Below are positions 1 through 8,718 of a stretch of DNA of 64,000 bases, piece by piece. This DNA comes from Campylobacter showae (GTDB taxonomy: Bacteria > Campylobacterota > Campylobacteria > Campylobacterales > Campylobacteraceae), in contig NZ_LR535679.1 of the NCBI RefSeq assembly GCF_900699785.1, positions 992,001-1,056,000 of the forward strand, read 5' to 3'. Positions within the stretch are counted from its first letter, which is position 1. Each line of letters begins with the position of its first letter. The notes beneath the pieces were generated by a model. That model saw only the letters and a list, made by a program, of their open reading frames with translations, was not told the DNA's origin and ran no database searches. A program made the position numbers and the translations under genes.

Positions 1-542
1 TTAAATTCTTCTATACTGATGTCGGCTCTTTGCAGCAAAGCAGCTCCGACGCTGCTCATCGCACCGTCTTCAGGCAAAGAGTCTTTAAAAGCGATTAATT
101 CCTCTCGTTCCTCTTTGGTGCCTAGTCCTAAAAGCTTACCTTGGATAGTCGGCTCGCCATCCTTTGAATACCTTTTGAGAGTATTCGCATAAAGCTGTAA
201 CACCAAATCTTTTGCCTCGTCCATGGTCTCGGGTGGATATTTCATAGACAGCGCTCGCCTCTCGTCCGCAGTATATTTCTTAGAGAGTATGCCGTCTATT
301 TTATCTATGGTTTTTGTTATCCAGCCTTTTTCGCTCTCGTCTATATCTATGATGCTTTCTACCGCATTTTTAATAGGTATATGCATAAGGGCGTCGATTT
401 GGCTTTTTTCTTTTGCCTTGTCTTGTTCTTTTGCAATTTCCGTTTGCTCGTTCGCCAAATTCGTCTTAGCGGTTTTATCTGCAGGAGTTAAATTTGACTT
501 GAAATTTGCCGTAGAAATATTTAAATTTGAGCCGCTTAACAT
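1..542 (-). CDS. Hypothetical protein, 3' end outside window
   Basis: The reverse strand is open from an ATG at 542 to the left edge, about 180 codons with no stop, so the C-terminus is missing. The protein starts MLSGSNLNISTANFKSN. It has a charged Lys/Glu/Gln-rich stretch at about residues 25-50, likely coiled coil, and then a helical acidic body. No signal peptide or membrane segment is visible. I do not recognise the family. Campylobacter-like codon use and repeated AAATTT words suggest it is native rather than part of the AT-rich import to its right. Confidence 0.6.
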   Translation of the reverse strand, partial: MLSGSNLNISTANFKSNLTPADKTAKTNLANEQTEIAKEQDKAKEKSQIDALMHIPIKNAVESIIDIDESEKGWITKTIDKIDGILSKKYTADERRALSMKYPPETMDEAKDLVLQLYANTLKRYSKDGEPTIQGKLLGLGTKEEREELIAFKDSLPEDGAMSSVGAALLQRADISIEEF

Positions 543-627
543 TTTCAATCCTTTAAGACTATATCGGACAAAAACGACTTTTCTTTAGCATAAACCAATA
601 AGCCAATTGTAGTAATAAAATATCAGG

Positions 628-771
628 CTAGATATTCGTTTCGCCTTTAGGGACGACTGCCTTAAATAGTTTGTAGTATTGCTTTACGGTATCCATTATA
701 TCGATACTTTCAAATGATTTTTGATCCGGCGAGGGTGTAAACAAATAAGTCTTATTGTTAAACCTGACCAT
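628..771 (-). CDS. Small ORF or C-terminal gene remnant
   Basis: A 47-codon reading frame starts MVRFNNKTYLFTPSPDQKSF and ends KGETNI before TAG. The frame is open for 15 more codons upstream without a start codon, so it may be the tail of a degraded gene rather than a small intact one. It lies just upstream of the partial gene at 1-542 on the same strand. No family is recognised. Confidence 0.3.
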   Translation of the reverse strand: MVRFNNKTYLFTPSPDQKSFESIDIMDTVKQYYKLFKAVVPKGETNI

Positions 772-1031
772 CTCGCCGATAGAGCTTTTGTGGATTTTGA
801 AATTTAATGACTTTTGTTAATATTTCTACTTTTTTCAAGCAGCACAATCTTTATTATTTTTAGTAACTTTAAAATGTGCGCTATACGTTAATTTTTATAA
901 AAAGCCGATATTATGTAGCAAACACACCTAAAAATCTTGACCAGATTCAGACAAATTTTAGTTTATTACAAAATATGTTAGGTTTATTTAATGCAAATGA
1001 TGCAATATACACTTCAATTGAGCTAATAAAA

Positions 1032-1574
1032 TTAAACTTTTGTGCGCATATCGTACAAGAACAATAGTGAATTTTTGATATTTTCATACAGGTGTTCGAT
1101 TCCATAGATATTTAGAATAGCCTTATCGAATTCTATCCTAATGTCTTTTTCTAGCTCACTATGTAAGTCTATAATCTGTTCATTAGTAAGAGGCTCAAAC
1201 TTTTCTTTTATGATGGTTTGTTGCTCTGTTGTTAAACTTAATGGATTTAAAATTTTAAAGCAATCGTGAATTCTACTTGAGCTTAGATCTAGTGCACCTA
1301 GACCTCTACCAAATCCATTTGCTTCGAGAAAAAATAAACTCACGATACTATTTAATAGAGCATGAATAACGTCTATATCTAAATGATTCGTATTAGAAAA
1401 TCTAATAAGCCTTTGATCTACAATGGCTGGCTCTGTCATTTTAGCTATAAATAATCTTTTATCACAATTTATACTAGTTACAAAATCAGCCAAATAACGA
1501 TCACTCATACAATAGGTAAAATAAGAGGCTGGGATAAGATATATCCACAGCTTAGTATCTATTTTAGTGATACC
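1032..1574 (-). pseudogene. C-terminal fragment of an N6-adenine DNA methylase / type II restriction-modification enzyme
   Basis: An ATG-started frame of 158 codons ends at 1032. The same frame is open upstream to a TAA at 1575-1577, which gives the N-terminal addition LIPASYFTYC. The segment ANGFGRGLGALDLSSSRI near residue 63, preceded by a short-insert helix pattern (HALLNSIVSLFFLE), resembles the C-terminal target-recognition part of Eco57I/TaqI-like adenine methylases. No NPPY or SAM-binding motif is present, so this is only the tail of such an enzyme. The family call rests on this recalled similarity. It sits among other broken genes. Confidence 0.45.
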
Positions 1575-1615
1575 TTAGAAAAGTATGAGTAAAATTTAGA
1601 TGAATGGTTATAGGG

Positions 1616-1945
1616 TTAGGGGTGATTTACACAGATTGTTTGATACTCTCGACTTTTTAATATTTTGCTATATGTTATTTGATTTATCTTAAACGGATCG
1701 ATAAACAACGAAAAACATAACCTAAACCAGCTTGGATCTGTATATATGGTATCTGCTATAAAAAAGCCATCTTTTATTTCATCTGGGCGAGGATACTTTT
1801 TGTCCGACAAGTCAGACAAAAATACCTCGTTAGGGATAGTCCCTAAAACCCCATATTTATTATACAGCCTAAAAAATTACTGTATTTTGTTCCATAAGAA
1901 CCAAACACTAATAACTCAAACGCATCTTTATTTTCAAAAAATACC
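1616..1945 (-). pseudogene. Frameshifted unidentified gene fragment
   Basis: Two overlapping reverse-strand frames join into one protein-like sequence. The upstream frame reads VFGSYGTKYSNFLG, and after a one-base shift near 1870 the second reads YNKYGVLGTIPNEVF and continues to a stop at 1616. No family is recognised. Its upstream end overlaps the T-run of the terminator at 1943-1975, so it may be chance coding sequence in AT-rich DNA. Confidence 0.25.
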
Positions 1946-1975
1946 CTCCTTACTGGTTTGTCCAGTAAAGAGGGT
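1943..1975 (-). terminator. Rho-independent terminator of the imported transport operon
   Basis: A 14-bp stem with a single mismatch (arms 1943-1956 and 1962-1975, 5-nt loop) is followed on the reverse strand by six T. It lies 28 bp downstream of the last gene of the operon, which runs right to left from 6537 to 2003. Confidence 0.8.
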
Positions 1976-2002
1976 ACATATCAAAACCCTTCTCTTTTTC
2001 TT

Positions 2003-2515
2003 TTATAGAACTTTTGCGTTATATACTTCTTCGGGCTTAGCGGCCAATAGTCTTGCTGCCATATCTTTTTTCATCTGAATCAAAGTAGTCTCTTCTTCTT
2101 CACTTCTATCTTCTTTTCTTGATAATTCAATAAATTCTTTTAGTACAAAACCTGGCTTTATGGTTATAACAACTGTTTTATCTCTATACTTGAATTTAAA
2201 ATAATATCTTCCATGGGGACTTTCTAAGACTTCTTCAGCTTCTTTTAAATTAATATCAACGGAAATTCTACCACCTGTTACGCATCTTGTTACCATTTCA
2301 AAAGCATCTAGCCCTCCCGGTCCCGGAAATGCTGTAATAAGATATATCTCTCTTCTTTCTAATAATTTCCCATCATCTAAAAGTGGAAAGGCTCTACTCA
2401 TGACTTGAAATGCATGAGCTACTCCCCCGGGATAACCTACACCATGATAGTTTAGTAAATTATCAAAGCTATATTCTAATTCATGTCCTTTTTCTAATAC
2501 TTTTATTTTATCCAT
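2003..2515 (-). CDS. FmdE-like protein linked to an ABC importer
   Basis: This 170-residue soluble protein has a region LNYHGVGYPGG at about residues 21-31, followed by an AFPGPGGLDAFEMVT stretch. Together these resemble the N-terminal HG..PG domain of FmdE-family proteins (formylmethanofuran dehydrogenase subunit E-like). That family is often found in anaerobes outside methanogenesis, with no settled role. It lacks an obvious C-terminal zinc ribbon. It is the last gene of a five-gene operon with a substrate-binding lipoprotein and FecCD-type permease, so a role in handling the imported metal or cofactor is a reasonable inference. The start at 2515 has a good ribosome-binding site (AAGAAAGGAAG). 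Base composition is AT-rich and Firmicute-like. Confidence 0.6.
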   Translation of the reverse strand: MDKIKVLEKGHELEYSFDNLLNYHGVGYPGGVAHAFQVMSRAFPLLDDGKLLERREIYLITAFPGPGGLDAFEMVTRCVTGGRISVDINLKEAEEVLESPHGRYYFKFKYRDKTVVITIKPGFVLKEFIELSRKEDRSEEEETTLIQMKKDMAARLLAAKPEEVYNAKVL

Positions 2516-2686
2516 GTTTCTTCCTTTCTTGTTAAAACTACTTCCTCAATATTGTAGCAACTTCATCATCTGATAATTTGTAATCATATTTCTAATACTT
2601 TTATTTATCCATGTTTCTTCCTTTCTTGTTAAAACTACTTCCTCAATATTGTAGCAACTTCATCATCTGATAATTTGTAATCATAT
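2492..2686. repeat. Tandem 98-bp duplication across a gene junction
   Basis: Bases 2492-2589 are repeated at 2590-2686 with one T missing in the second copy. The unit spans the 3' end of the lipoprotein gene, the intergenic ribosome-binding site and the first codons of the FmdE-like gene. The copy next to the intact lipoprotein gene therefore carries a decoy start that reads Met-Asp-Lys and then stops. The copy next to the FmdE-like gene carries a useless second lipoprotein tail. Confidence 0.9.
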
Positions 2687-3744
2687 ACATATTCAAAGAA
2701 ATTCTTTAACTCTACTTCCATGTCCATATCTGAAAACAATTGTGGATACTGTATTTTTGCAGCCCATTTAACTGTAAGCGGAGTTTCAACCCCAGGAGGA
2801 TCCCACCTATAAACACCTATAGGAATTTTGTATACTTGTTTGTTAGCTACAGCTTTAATTGTTGACCAGTCTCTACCTTCCTGCTTATTTTCAATAAAGT
2901 CTTCCGGCATTAAGTCTGAATGATTTCCTAAATAAATGATATCAGGGTTCCATACAATCATCTGCTCCATGTCCACTTCAGCCAATTTACCCTTAAGCTC
3001 GTGGGCCGGATTATAGGCTCCACTTGGTTTCATCCAATGGTCGTATGTTTTTACAGCTATTTTCATGTCACTATAAAACTCTATAACTTTTGGTTTATCT
3101 TCATCTTTTATTTCAGCTAACTTTGATGTTACTTCATTAATTCCTTTGTCCATATATTCAACTAATAAGTCGCCACGTTCTTTCTTTTGAAGTACTTCAG
3201 ATATCATTTTTATATTTTCTTTTATACTGTCAAATTCTGCCCTCTTTAAAGCTACTACCTTAAGTCCTGCAGCTTCCATTTTTTCAATTTCTTTCTCAAT
3301 ATTCGAATAAATAAACACTACATCCGGTTTTAGCTTCAATAACTCTTCCACGTTAACAACTGAGTCTTTTGAACACCATTTAGTATTCGCATTAGCTAGT
3401 TGTGGATACATGTTTTTTAAAACACTTTCTTCAAAAGCTTTAATAGAAGATGGGTTGCATCCTACAATTTTATCTGTCTTTCCATCAATTGCATATATTA
3501 TAGACGGAAGAGGCTTGTCCACCGTTGCAATTCTTTCCGGTGTTTTTTCAAATTTAATCGTTTTTCCTCTAACATCAGTAACCGAGTATTCGCTTTCTTT
3601 TACCTCTTTAACTTCTCGCACTTGACTAGCTTCTTTTTCCTTGTTTTCACTGATTTCATTTTTATTACTTTGAGAGCTGCCGTCACAAGCATTTAAAATT
3701 AATGCTAGTACTAAAAATAATAATAAACTAATCCTTCTTTTCAT
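2635..3744 (-). CDS. ABC transporter substrate-binding lipoprotein (TroA/BtuF-like fold)
   Basis: This 369-residue protein has a lipoprotein signal peptide ending in ILNAC (Cys20), a Ser/Lys/Glu-rich linker, and then a helical-backbone periplasmic-binding domain. A typical VEELLKLKPDVVFIY element lies in the first lobe and MEQMIVWNPDIIYLG in the second. The family binds ferric siderophores, haem, cobalamin or metal complexes; the sequence does not reveal the ligand. The gene is fourth in the operon, after the aldo/keto reductase. It is AT-rich, unlike Campylobacter core genes nearby, and looks acquired from an anaerobic Firmicute. Confidence 0.85.
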   Translation of the reverse strand: MKRRISLLLFLVLALILNACDGSSQSNKNEISENKEKEASQVREVKEVKESEYSVTDVRGKTIKFEKTPERIATVDKPLPSIIYAIDGKTDKIVGCNPSSIKAFEESVLKNMYPQLANANTKWCSKDSVVNVEELLKLKPDVVFIYSNIEKEIEKMEAAGLKVVALKRAEFDSIKENIKMISEVLQKKERGDLLVEYMDKGINEVTSKLAEIKDEDKPKVIEFYSDMKIAVKTYDHWMKPSGAYNPAHELKGKLAEVDMEQMIVWNPDIIYLGNHSDLMPEDFIENKQEGRDWSTIKAVANKQVYKIPIGVYRWDPPGVETPLTVKWAAKIQYPQLFSDMDMEVELKNFFEYVYDYKLSDDEVATILRK

Positions 3745-3761
3745 TTTTCCTCCTTTGAAAA

Positions 3762-4709
3762 TTATACACTTAGTGGATAAACTCCAAACAAATCTGCAAC
3801 TTCTTCTCTTAATATATGAGGTCTTTGTCTAAGAGCTTTGCCAACTTCTATCTTTCTTTCTAAATCAACTTGATTAATTCTTTCTTTTAATTTTCCTTCT
3901 TGTTCACTCCTTTCTTTAGCAGAGTAAGGTTCTTGATATAGGGTTTTAATAGCTTCATTAATTTCATCTTTTGAATTAAAGGTTCCCAGTACAGAATCTA
4001 TAAAAGGAAAGGACAGAATATATGCATATGCCGCTTGAACCAAAGTTTGGTCTTCTTTTATACGAATAGCGTTAAATATATCTTCATAAAGCAACAAGTC
4101 TCCTGTTGCCAGCGGATTCATAGCTATTGTCCCTATATCTTTTTCATGAGTCTTCATTATTCCTTTTAATCTGTATTTGGAATTAATTATATTAAAGCCC
4201 TGTAAACTATAATCAAATTTATACTCCCCAATCATCTCAATTAGTTCTTTATTTTGTAAGTGTGAAGAAAAAGTAATATGCTTAATAAGTCCTTCTTCTC
4301 TTGCTTTTTCCATCTCTCTTATAGCTCCATAGTTTTTAGCTCCTCTCCATTCTTCAAAAGATTTTACACCCCAAAGACAAGTAAAGGAGTCAATACAACT
4401 TATTCCTAAATTCTTCAAAGAATTTTCAAGATTTTTTCGAAATGTTTTAGAATCTCCGGCATGTGTCTTTGACATAATATAAAATGGTTTTTTATGCTTC
4501 TTCATTTCTTTTATGGCTGCACCTAATATAAGTTCTGAACAATTGTTTCCATAAGTATCGCCGGTTTCAAAGAAATTTATTCCTTGTTTATATGCATAGA
4601 AGAAATTTTCTGCATGTTTATCTATATCTTGGGGATTCTTTAAGTGATGACTTCCCATAGATATTCTTGAAATTTGTATGCCTGTAGATCCTAATTTTCT
4701 ATATTCCAT
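3762..4709 (-). CDS. Aldo/keto reductase family protein
   Basis: This 315-residue TIM-barrel oxidoreductase starts with MEYRKLGSTGIQISRISMGS, typical of the AKR superfamily. The motif FETGDTYGNN (residues 47-56) holds the catalytic Tyr53, and Lys81 sits in MSKTH. The usual Asp of the FDTA motif is Glu48 here, which is a variation. The C-terminus carries a helical extension rich in Glu, Lys and Arg. AKRs reduce carbonyls with NAD(P)H. Its position inside an ABC importer operon is unusual and suggests work on the imported ligand or a metallophore. The substrate is unknown. Confidence 0.8.
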   Translation of the reverse strand: MEYRKLGSTGIQISRISMGSHHLKNPQDIDKHAENFFYAYKQGINFFETGDTYGNNCSELILGAAIKEMKKHKKPFYIMSKTHAGDSKTFRKNLENSLKNLGISCIDSFTCLWGVKSFEEWRGAKNYGAIREMEKAREEGLIKHITFSSHLQNKELIEMIGEYKFDYSLQGFNIINSKYRLKGIMKTHEKDIGTIAMNPLATGDLLLYEDIFNAIRIKEDQTLVQAAYAYILSFPFIDSVLGTFNSKDEINEAIKTLYQEPYSAKERSEQEGKLKERINQVDLERKIEVGKALRQRPHILREEVADLFGVYPLSV

Positions 4710-4732
4710 TCATTAACCTCCTTCTAACAGTT

Positions 4733-5518
4733 CTATATGGCTTTATAAGGTGCAACTGTTTTGTATTCAACTTCTTCTGCTTGAAAAATTAAAATTTTAG
4801 CTTTGATCTGAAAATACTTTTGTAAGTTATCTTCAGTAATGGCTTTCGAACTTTCATCAAAGGTTGTTTTGTAGTCACTACCGATAAACAAAGTTTTGTC
4901 AGATATCTGCAATGCATGACTAGGAAAATGAGTGTTTATTATGCAAGCAGATTTTTTATTTACATTTATATGTTTAATTGCCTCTATGATTCTAATTTGA
5001 TTCTTCATATCCAGGTTTGACTCCGGTTCATCTAAAATAAGAAGTTTTGGATTAGAAACAAGAGCTCTCGCAATCATAACCATTTGAAGCTCTCCTCCGG
5101 ATAGCTCATCACAGTATCTATTTGATAGCTTTTCAACTCCTAATTCTTTTAAAGTTTCATAAGCTTTATCATAATCTTCCTTCGTAGGGATATGGAAAAA
5201 ACTGTTTTCCTTGTCTAAACCCATCACAACCATTTCTAAAACCCCATAACTAAACACACTTTTCTTAACTTGAGGAACATAACTTAAGTTTTCCCATAAT
5301 TCTTTTTCTGCATATTCATTTATATCTTTGCCGAACAATAAGGCTTTTCCCGTGTCCCATTTTAAAAATCCCATAAGACACCTTAAGAAAGTAGTTTTAC
5401 CCACCCCATTGGGTCCAAGAATGGACATTACTTCTTCTTCTTTTAAATCAAATGAAATATCTTTTAAAATTTTTCTCTTGTCATATGAAAAAGTACCTTT
5501 TTTAACTTGGAGTATCAT
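4733..5518 (-). CDS. ABC transporter ATP-binding protein, FepC/BtuD type
   Basis: This 261-residue ATPase has a Walker A GPNGVGKTT at residues 35-43, a signature LSGGELQ near residue 143 and a Walker B LLILDEPESNLD. It powers import through the FecCD-type permease encoded just upstream. The start codon overlaps the permease stop (ATGA at 5515-5518), which indicates translational coupling. Codon use and composition match the other four genes of this imported operon. Confidence 0.9.
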   Translation of the reverse strand: MILQVKKGTFSYDKRKILKDISFDLKEEEVMSILGPNGVGKTTFLRCLMGFLKWDTGKALLFGKDINEYAEKELWENLSYVPQVKKSVFSYGVLEMVVMGLDKENSFFHIPTKEDYDKAYETLKELGVEKLSNRYCDELSGGELQMVMIARALVSNPKLLILDEPESNLDMKNQIRIIEAIKHINVNKKSACIINTHFPSHALQISDKTLFIGSDYKTTFDESSKAITEDNLQKYFQIKAKILIFQAEEVEYKTVAPYKAI

Positions 5519-6537
5519 CTTCTTTCTCCCGAATTCTTTCTAAGTATAGTTATGAATAATGGCGCACCTATAAATGCTGTTAATATTGAAATGGGAATTT
5601 CATTGCTTGTAGCTGCTCTTGAAAGGGTATCTATCAGTAATAAATAAATTGCTCCCATAACACAACAAGTTGGAATAAGGTACCTATTATCATTTCCGAT
5701 AACCATTCTCGCCAAATGGGGAATTATTAAACCTATCCATCCTATAATTCCACATACAGAAACTGTAGTTGCAGTTATCAATGTTGAGAGTAAGATAACC
5801 ACAATACGTAATTTTTTTACATTAATTCCTAAAGACCTAGCCTCATCAGAATCTAGAGATAAAAGATTCAATTTCCACCTTAATAGAAAGAAGCCGAAAA
5901 TACAAGGTATTATTATTATTGAACAAATAACAAGGTCTCTATAGGATACACTTGCTAAACTTCCCAGCAACCACATAGTGATAGTTGGAAGCTTATCTTC
6001 CGGATCTGCTATATATTTAATAAATGATATTGAAGCATCAAATAGTGACTTTACAATTACTCCGGATAAAACTAACACATACAAATCTGTTCGTTTTTTT
6101 ACTCTGGATAGGTTTAAAACTATATAAACTGCTAAAAGCCCCAGAAGCAAAGAAACATGCTGAGTCACTATCATGTCTAGGGATAATAATATAGATAAAG
6201 CCGCCCCAAAACCTGCTCCTGAAGACACCCCTAGTAAGTCCGGGCTAACTAAAGGGTTTGAAAAAACAGTTTGATATGCTGCTCCTGCCAGTGATAGCCC
6301 TGCACCTACTAAAACTGCCATAAGTATTCTAGGTAGTCTTATGTCAATTACTACACTAGTTTCATGTACGCCTAAGCCGCTAACATCTCCGGTTATTGTT
6401 TTGTATATAATCATAAATGCTTCATAGGGGCTAACCGGATATCTTCCTAAACAAATAAAAGTTAGTATTAAAAGCAATAGCAATACAGAGAGAACCAATA
6501 TGCATAATTTTTTATTCTTAAAGAAACCTTTCCCCAT
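5515..6537 (-). CDS. FecCD-family ABC transporter permease
   Basis: This 340-residue inner-membrane protein has about nine or ten hydrophobic segments. Family hallmarks include LRLPRILMAVLVGAGLSLAG-like sequence near residue 70, NPLVSPDLLGVSSGAGFGA, and GWIGLIIPHLAR near residue 265. FecCD permeases import ferric siderophores, haem or cobalamin. It is the first gene of the operon. The AT-rich stretch 6538-6590 before it probably holds the promoter and separates it from an IS3 remnant. Confidence 0.9.
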   Translation of the reverse strand: MGKGFFKNKKLCILVLSVLLLLLILTFICLGRYPVSPYEAFMIIYKTITGDVSGLGVHETSVVIDIRLPRILMAVLVGAGLSLAGAAYQTVFSNPLVSPDLLGVSSGAGFGAALSILLSLDMIVTQHVSLLLGLLAVYIVLNLSRVKKRTDLYVLVLSGVIVKSLFDASISFIKYIADPEDKLPTITMWLLGSLASVSYRDLVICSIIIIPCIFGFFLLRWKLNLLSLDSDEARSLGINVKKLRIVVILLSTLITATTVSVCGIIGWIGLIIPHLARMVIGNDNRYLIPTCCVMGAIYLLLIDTLSRAATSNEIPISILTAFIGAPLFITILRKNSGERR

Positions 6538-6589
6538 TTATCCACTCTTTCTAATTAATAGTAAAAATCTTTTATATAGTCTCCTATCC

Positions 6590-6892
6590 TCAATATAAAG
6601 AAGTTAACAAAATTTTTTTAGATATTTGCTCTAAATTAGGACTTAAGGATAAGTCATAAGAGATTATTTCATTTGTATACATATCAAGTATTGGTGAAAT
6701 GTTGCATTTACCCCATGAAAAGTTAAATTGAGATACATCAGTACTCCATTTTTGCAACGGCTTATCAGCTTTAAAATTTCTGTCTATTATATTATCAGCA
6801 ATCTTGCCTACTTTACCTTTGTATGAATGATATTTTTTCTTTACACTATTAAGAATCCTATTATGAGTTACTTCATAATCTCCGTTTGCCAT
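6590..6892 (-). pseudogene. IS3-family (IS150 group) transposase fragment
   Basis: A 100-codon frame starts MANGDYEVTHNRILN after a very strong GGAGGG ribosome-binding site. It then carries the orfB middle region of IS150-like transposases: KPLQKWSTDVSQFNF, which includes the first catalytic Asp, then a GK..SPI.DM segment and NEIISYDLSLSPN. It stops before the second and third catalytic residues, so it is inactive. It marks the right flank of the imported operon and may have mediated its arrival. Confidence 0.75.
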
Positions 6893-6941
6893 GATTTGCC
6901 CTCCTTTTTTTAAATATAACTTGATTATATTATAGCACTTG

Positions 6942-7244
6942 TTATATTTGAAAGTCAAGATATTGATACACATATTCATCTTTAAAATGGTCATCATCAT
7001 ACTCTTCATATACATAATCATAATTTAACCTAAAATGCACATTACCAATGTACGCATCTACCATTGTTGTGTTAGCAGTCGGTTTTTTAGTGTAGGCTTC
7101 GATAGTTAGGCTTGCTGGCAAAAAAGATTCTTGGTAAGTAAATTCACTTTTGGCAATAACACATTTTTCATTTAGGTATGAACTACAAAATTCTAAAAAC
7201 TTAGCTCCTAATTCATCTGCTAGCTCTCTTTGTGTGCTAGCCAA
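6942..7244 (-). CDS. Hypothetical protein, probably 5'-truncated
   Basis: This 100-codon frame uses a TTG start (LASTQRELADELGAKF). The frame stays open upstream across the junction with ttdB, so the true N-terminus is probably lost. The protein is acidic and aromatic at its end (DYVYEEYDDDHF). No family is recognised. Its tail overlaps nonspecific upstream sequence of the IS3 fragment. Confidence 0.35.
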   Translation of the reverse strand: MASTQRELADELGAKFLEFCSSYLNEKCVIAKSEFTYQESFLPASLTIEAYTKKPTANTTMVDAYIGNVHFRLNYDYVYEEYDDDHFKDEYVYQYLDFQI

Positions 7245-7246
7245 AT

Positions 7247-7345
7247 CTACAAACTGATGTGCCCCGTGAGGTAGATCACGTCGCCGATTTTGATATCCGC
7301 TAGATCCTCGGGCGCGATCGGCGTAGTTAAAATTTTCTTACTCAT
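7247..7345 (-). pseudogene. ttdB: Truncated L(+)-tartrate dehydratase beta subunit
   Basis: Thirty-two codons read [20 protein letters not shown] and continue to [10 protein letters not shown], then TAG. The first 30 residues match the start of TtdB/class I fumarase beta subunits, which normally run to about 200 residues. Sequence after the Gly-His-Ile is unrelated AT-rich DNA. The start overlaps the ttdA stop as ATGA, the usual translational coupling of this pair. The rest of the gene is not found in the window. Confidence 0.85.
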
Positions 7346-8241
7346 AGCGCGAACTCCTTGTGCGATTTTACGGCAAAATTTATCTTTTCGTCCCAGACGA
7401 TGTGGCCTTTGCGGTGCGACCAGCAGCCTACGTTTACGGCGACGGCGATGACGCTTGGGTGGCGGGCGCAGTTTTCGATATGCACGCCCATGACCGAGCT
7501 TGCGCCGCTCATGCCTTGCGGGCCGAGGCCGATTTTATTGATACCATCTTCTAGCAGCTTTTCGGTTAGCGCGGCGCGGTCGTTTGGATTGCGCGAGCCT
7601 AGCGGCCTCATCAGCGCTTTTTTAGATAGCAGCGACGCCACGTCGATCGAGGTGCCGATGCCTACGCCCACTAGCAGCGGAGGACAGGCATTTATGCCGT
7701 AGCTTGTCATGATGTCCATGACGAATTTTACGACTCCCTCGTAACCCATGCCCGGCATCAGTACGGTTGCCTTGCCGGGCAGGCTACAGCCGCCGCCCGC
7801 CATATAGGTGTGTATCTCGCACTCGCTGCTTTGCGGCACGATCTCCCAAAATACGCTAGGCGTGCCTTTGCCGACGTTTTTGCCAGTGTTGTACTCGTCA
7901 AAGGTCTCGACGCTGTTGTGGCGCAGCGGAGCCTCGCGCGTCGCTCGCAGTACGGCCTCTTGCAGCAGCTCCTCAAGCTCGCCGATGAGCGGGAAATTCG
8001 CGCCGCAGCGGACGAAAAACTGGATCACGCCCGTATCCTGGCAGGACGGACGGTCTAGCTCCTTGGCTAGGCGCTGGTTTTCAAACATCGTTTTGTAGAT
8101 CTCCTTTGCCAGCGGCTGCGTCTCGCGCTCGGCGAGCTCGCTTAGCTTCGCCGTCACGTCGTCAGGCAGCACTTTGCCCGTGTAGCCGACGAATTTCGCC
8201 ATGACCTCGGTCATCTTTTGCACGGCTCTTTCTTTATCCAT
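7342..8241 (-). CDS. ttdA: L(+)-tartrate dehydratase alpha subunit (class I fumarase family)
   Basis: This 299-residue protein resembles TtdA closely throughout: [55 protein letters not shown] and [14 protein letters not shown] motifs are all present, including the conserved Cys residues for a [4Fe-4S] cluster. The enzyme dehydrates L-tartrate to oxaloacetate and is related to fumarase. The start [10 protein letters not shown] at 8241 is chosen for its GGAGAAGCG ribosome-binding site; the frame is open 31 codons further. Because ttdB is truncated, the heterodimer cannot form from this locus. A fumarase-alpha role is the alternative. Confidence 0.88.
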   Translation of the reverse strand: MDKERAVQKMTEVMAKFVGYTGKVLPDDVTAKLSELAERETQPLAKEIYKTMFENQRLAKELDRPSCQDTGVIQFFVRCGANFPLIGELEELLQEAVLRATREAPLRHNSVETFDEYNTGKNVGKGTPSVFWEIVPQSSECEIHTYMAGGGCSLPGKATVLMPGMGYEGVVKFVMDIMTSYGINACPPLLVGVGIGTSIDVASLLSKKALMRPLGSRNPNDRAALTEKLLEDGINKIGLGPQGMSGASSVMGVHIENCARHPSVIAVAVNVGCWSHRKGHIVWDEKINFAVKSHKEFAL

Positions 8242-8254
8242 CGCTTCTCCTTTG

Positions 8255-8701
8255 TCAAATTTTACTTTCAAATTTTTCATAAGCGCCCGCCAGGACGCAG
8301 CCTGCAGCGTAGCAGAGCAGATCGGCGAAATCAAACGTTCCGCCGATCATTACTTTTAAAATTTTATTTTCTATGCCTAAAATTTGCACCGCGCCAAAAT
8401 ACTGCGCGAGCTCCAAGGCTGCCGCGAACGCGAAAATTTTAAGCGGCAAATTTGACGGCGGCTTGCTAAAAATAGCCCGAGCCAAAGCGTAAAGCAAGAT
8501 AACGGCCAAAACATCGCCCAGGTAGTGGCGCACGAAACCGCCCTTTACGCAGATCGCTATGTAAATTTCAGCCGCTAAAATCAGGACTGCCATGACCAAA
8601 AACGCTAGCCTCGTTCGCACGCTTTGCCTTTTTACTAGAGCTTCCTTTTGTAAGCTTAAATTTATCTCTTGCAACGCTTTCCTTTTAAATTTAGCCTTCA
8701 A
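8255..8701 (-). CDS. DUF2809-family membrane protein
   Basis: This 148-residue protein has four hydrophobic segments and the RHYLGDVLAVILLYALAR element, followed by LELAQYFG, typical of DUF2809 proteins. The function is unknown. The frame begins at TTG (LKAKFKRKALQEI); an internal start nearer the first membrane segment is possible. It lies immediately upstream of ttdA on the same strand. Confidence 0.7.
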   Translation of the reverse strand: MKAKFKRKALQEINLSLQKEALVKRQSVRTRLAFLVMAVLILAAEIYIAICVKGGFVRHYLGDVLAVILLYALARAIFSKPPSNLPLKIFAFAAALELAQYFGAVQILGIENKILKVMIGGTFDFADLLCYAAGCVLAGAYEKFESKI

Positions 8702-8718
8702 ATTTAGCTGTAAAAACC

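Noticed and set aside
223..588. Forward frame of 121 codons at the left end
   Set aside because: It lies opposite the better reverse frame at 1-542, which has Campylobacter-like codon use and a plausible start; the forward product is Ser/Phe-rich with no domain.
876..1067. Forward 63-codon frame (NLDQIQTNFSLLQNMLGLFN)
   Set aside because: Protein-like for about 30 residues, but there is no ribosome-binding site or recognised family. It may be a remnant, too weak to list.
1746..2078. Forward 110-codon frame
   Set aside because: It runs through a terminator and into the FmdE-like gene on the other strand; no domain.
7358..8098. Several forward frames opposite ttdA
   Set aside because: GC-rich shadows of a well-supported enzyme gene.
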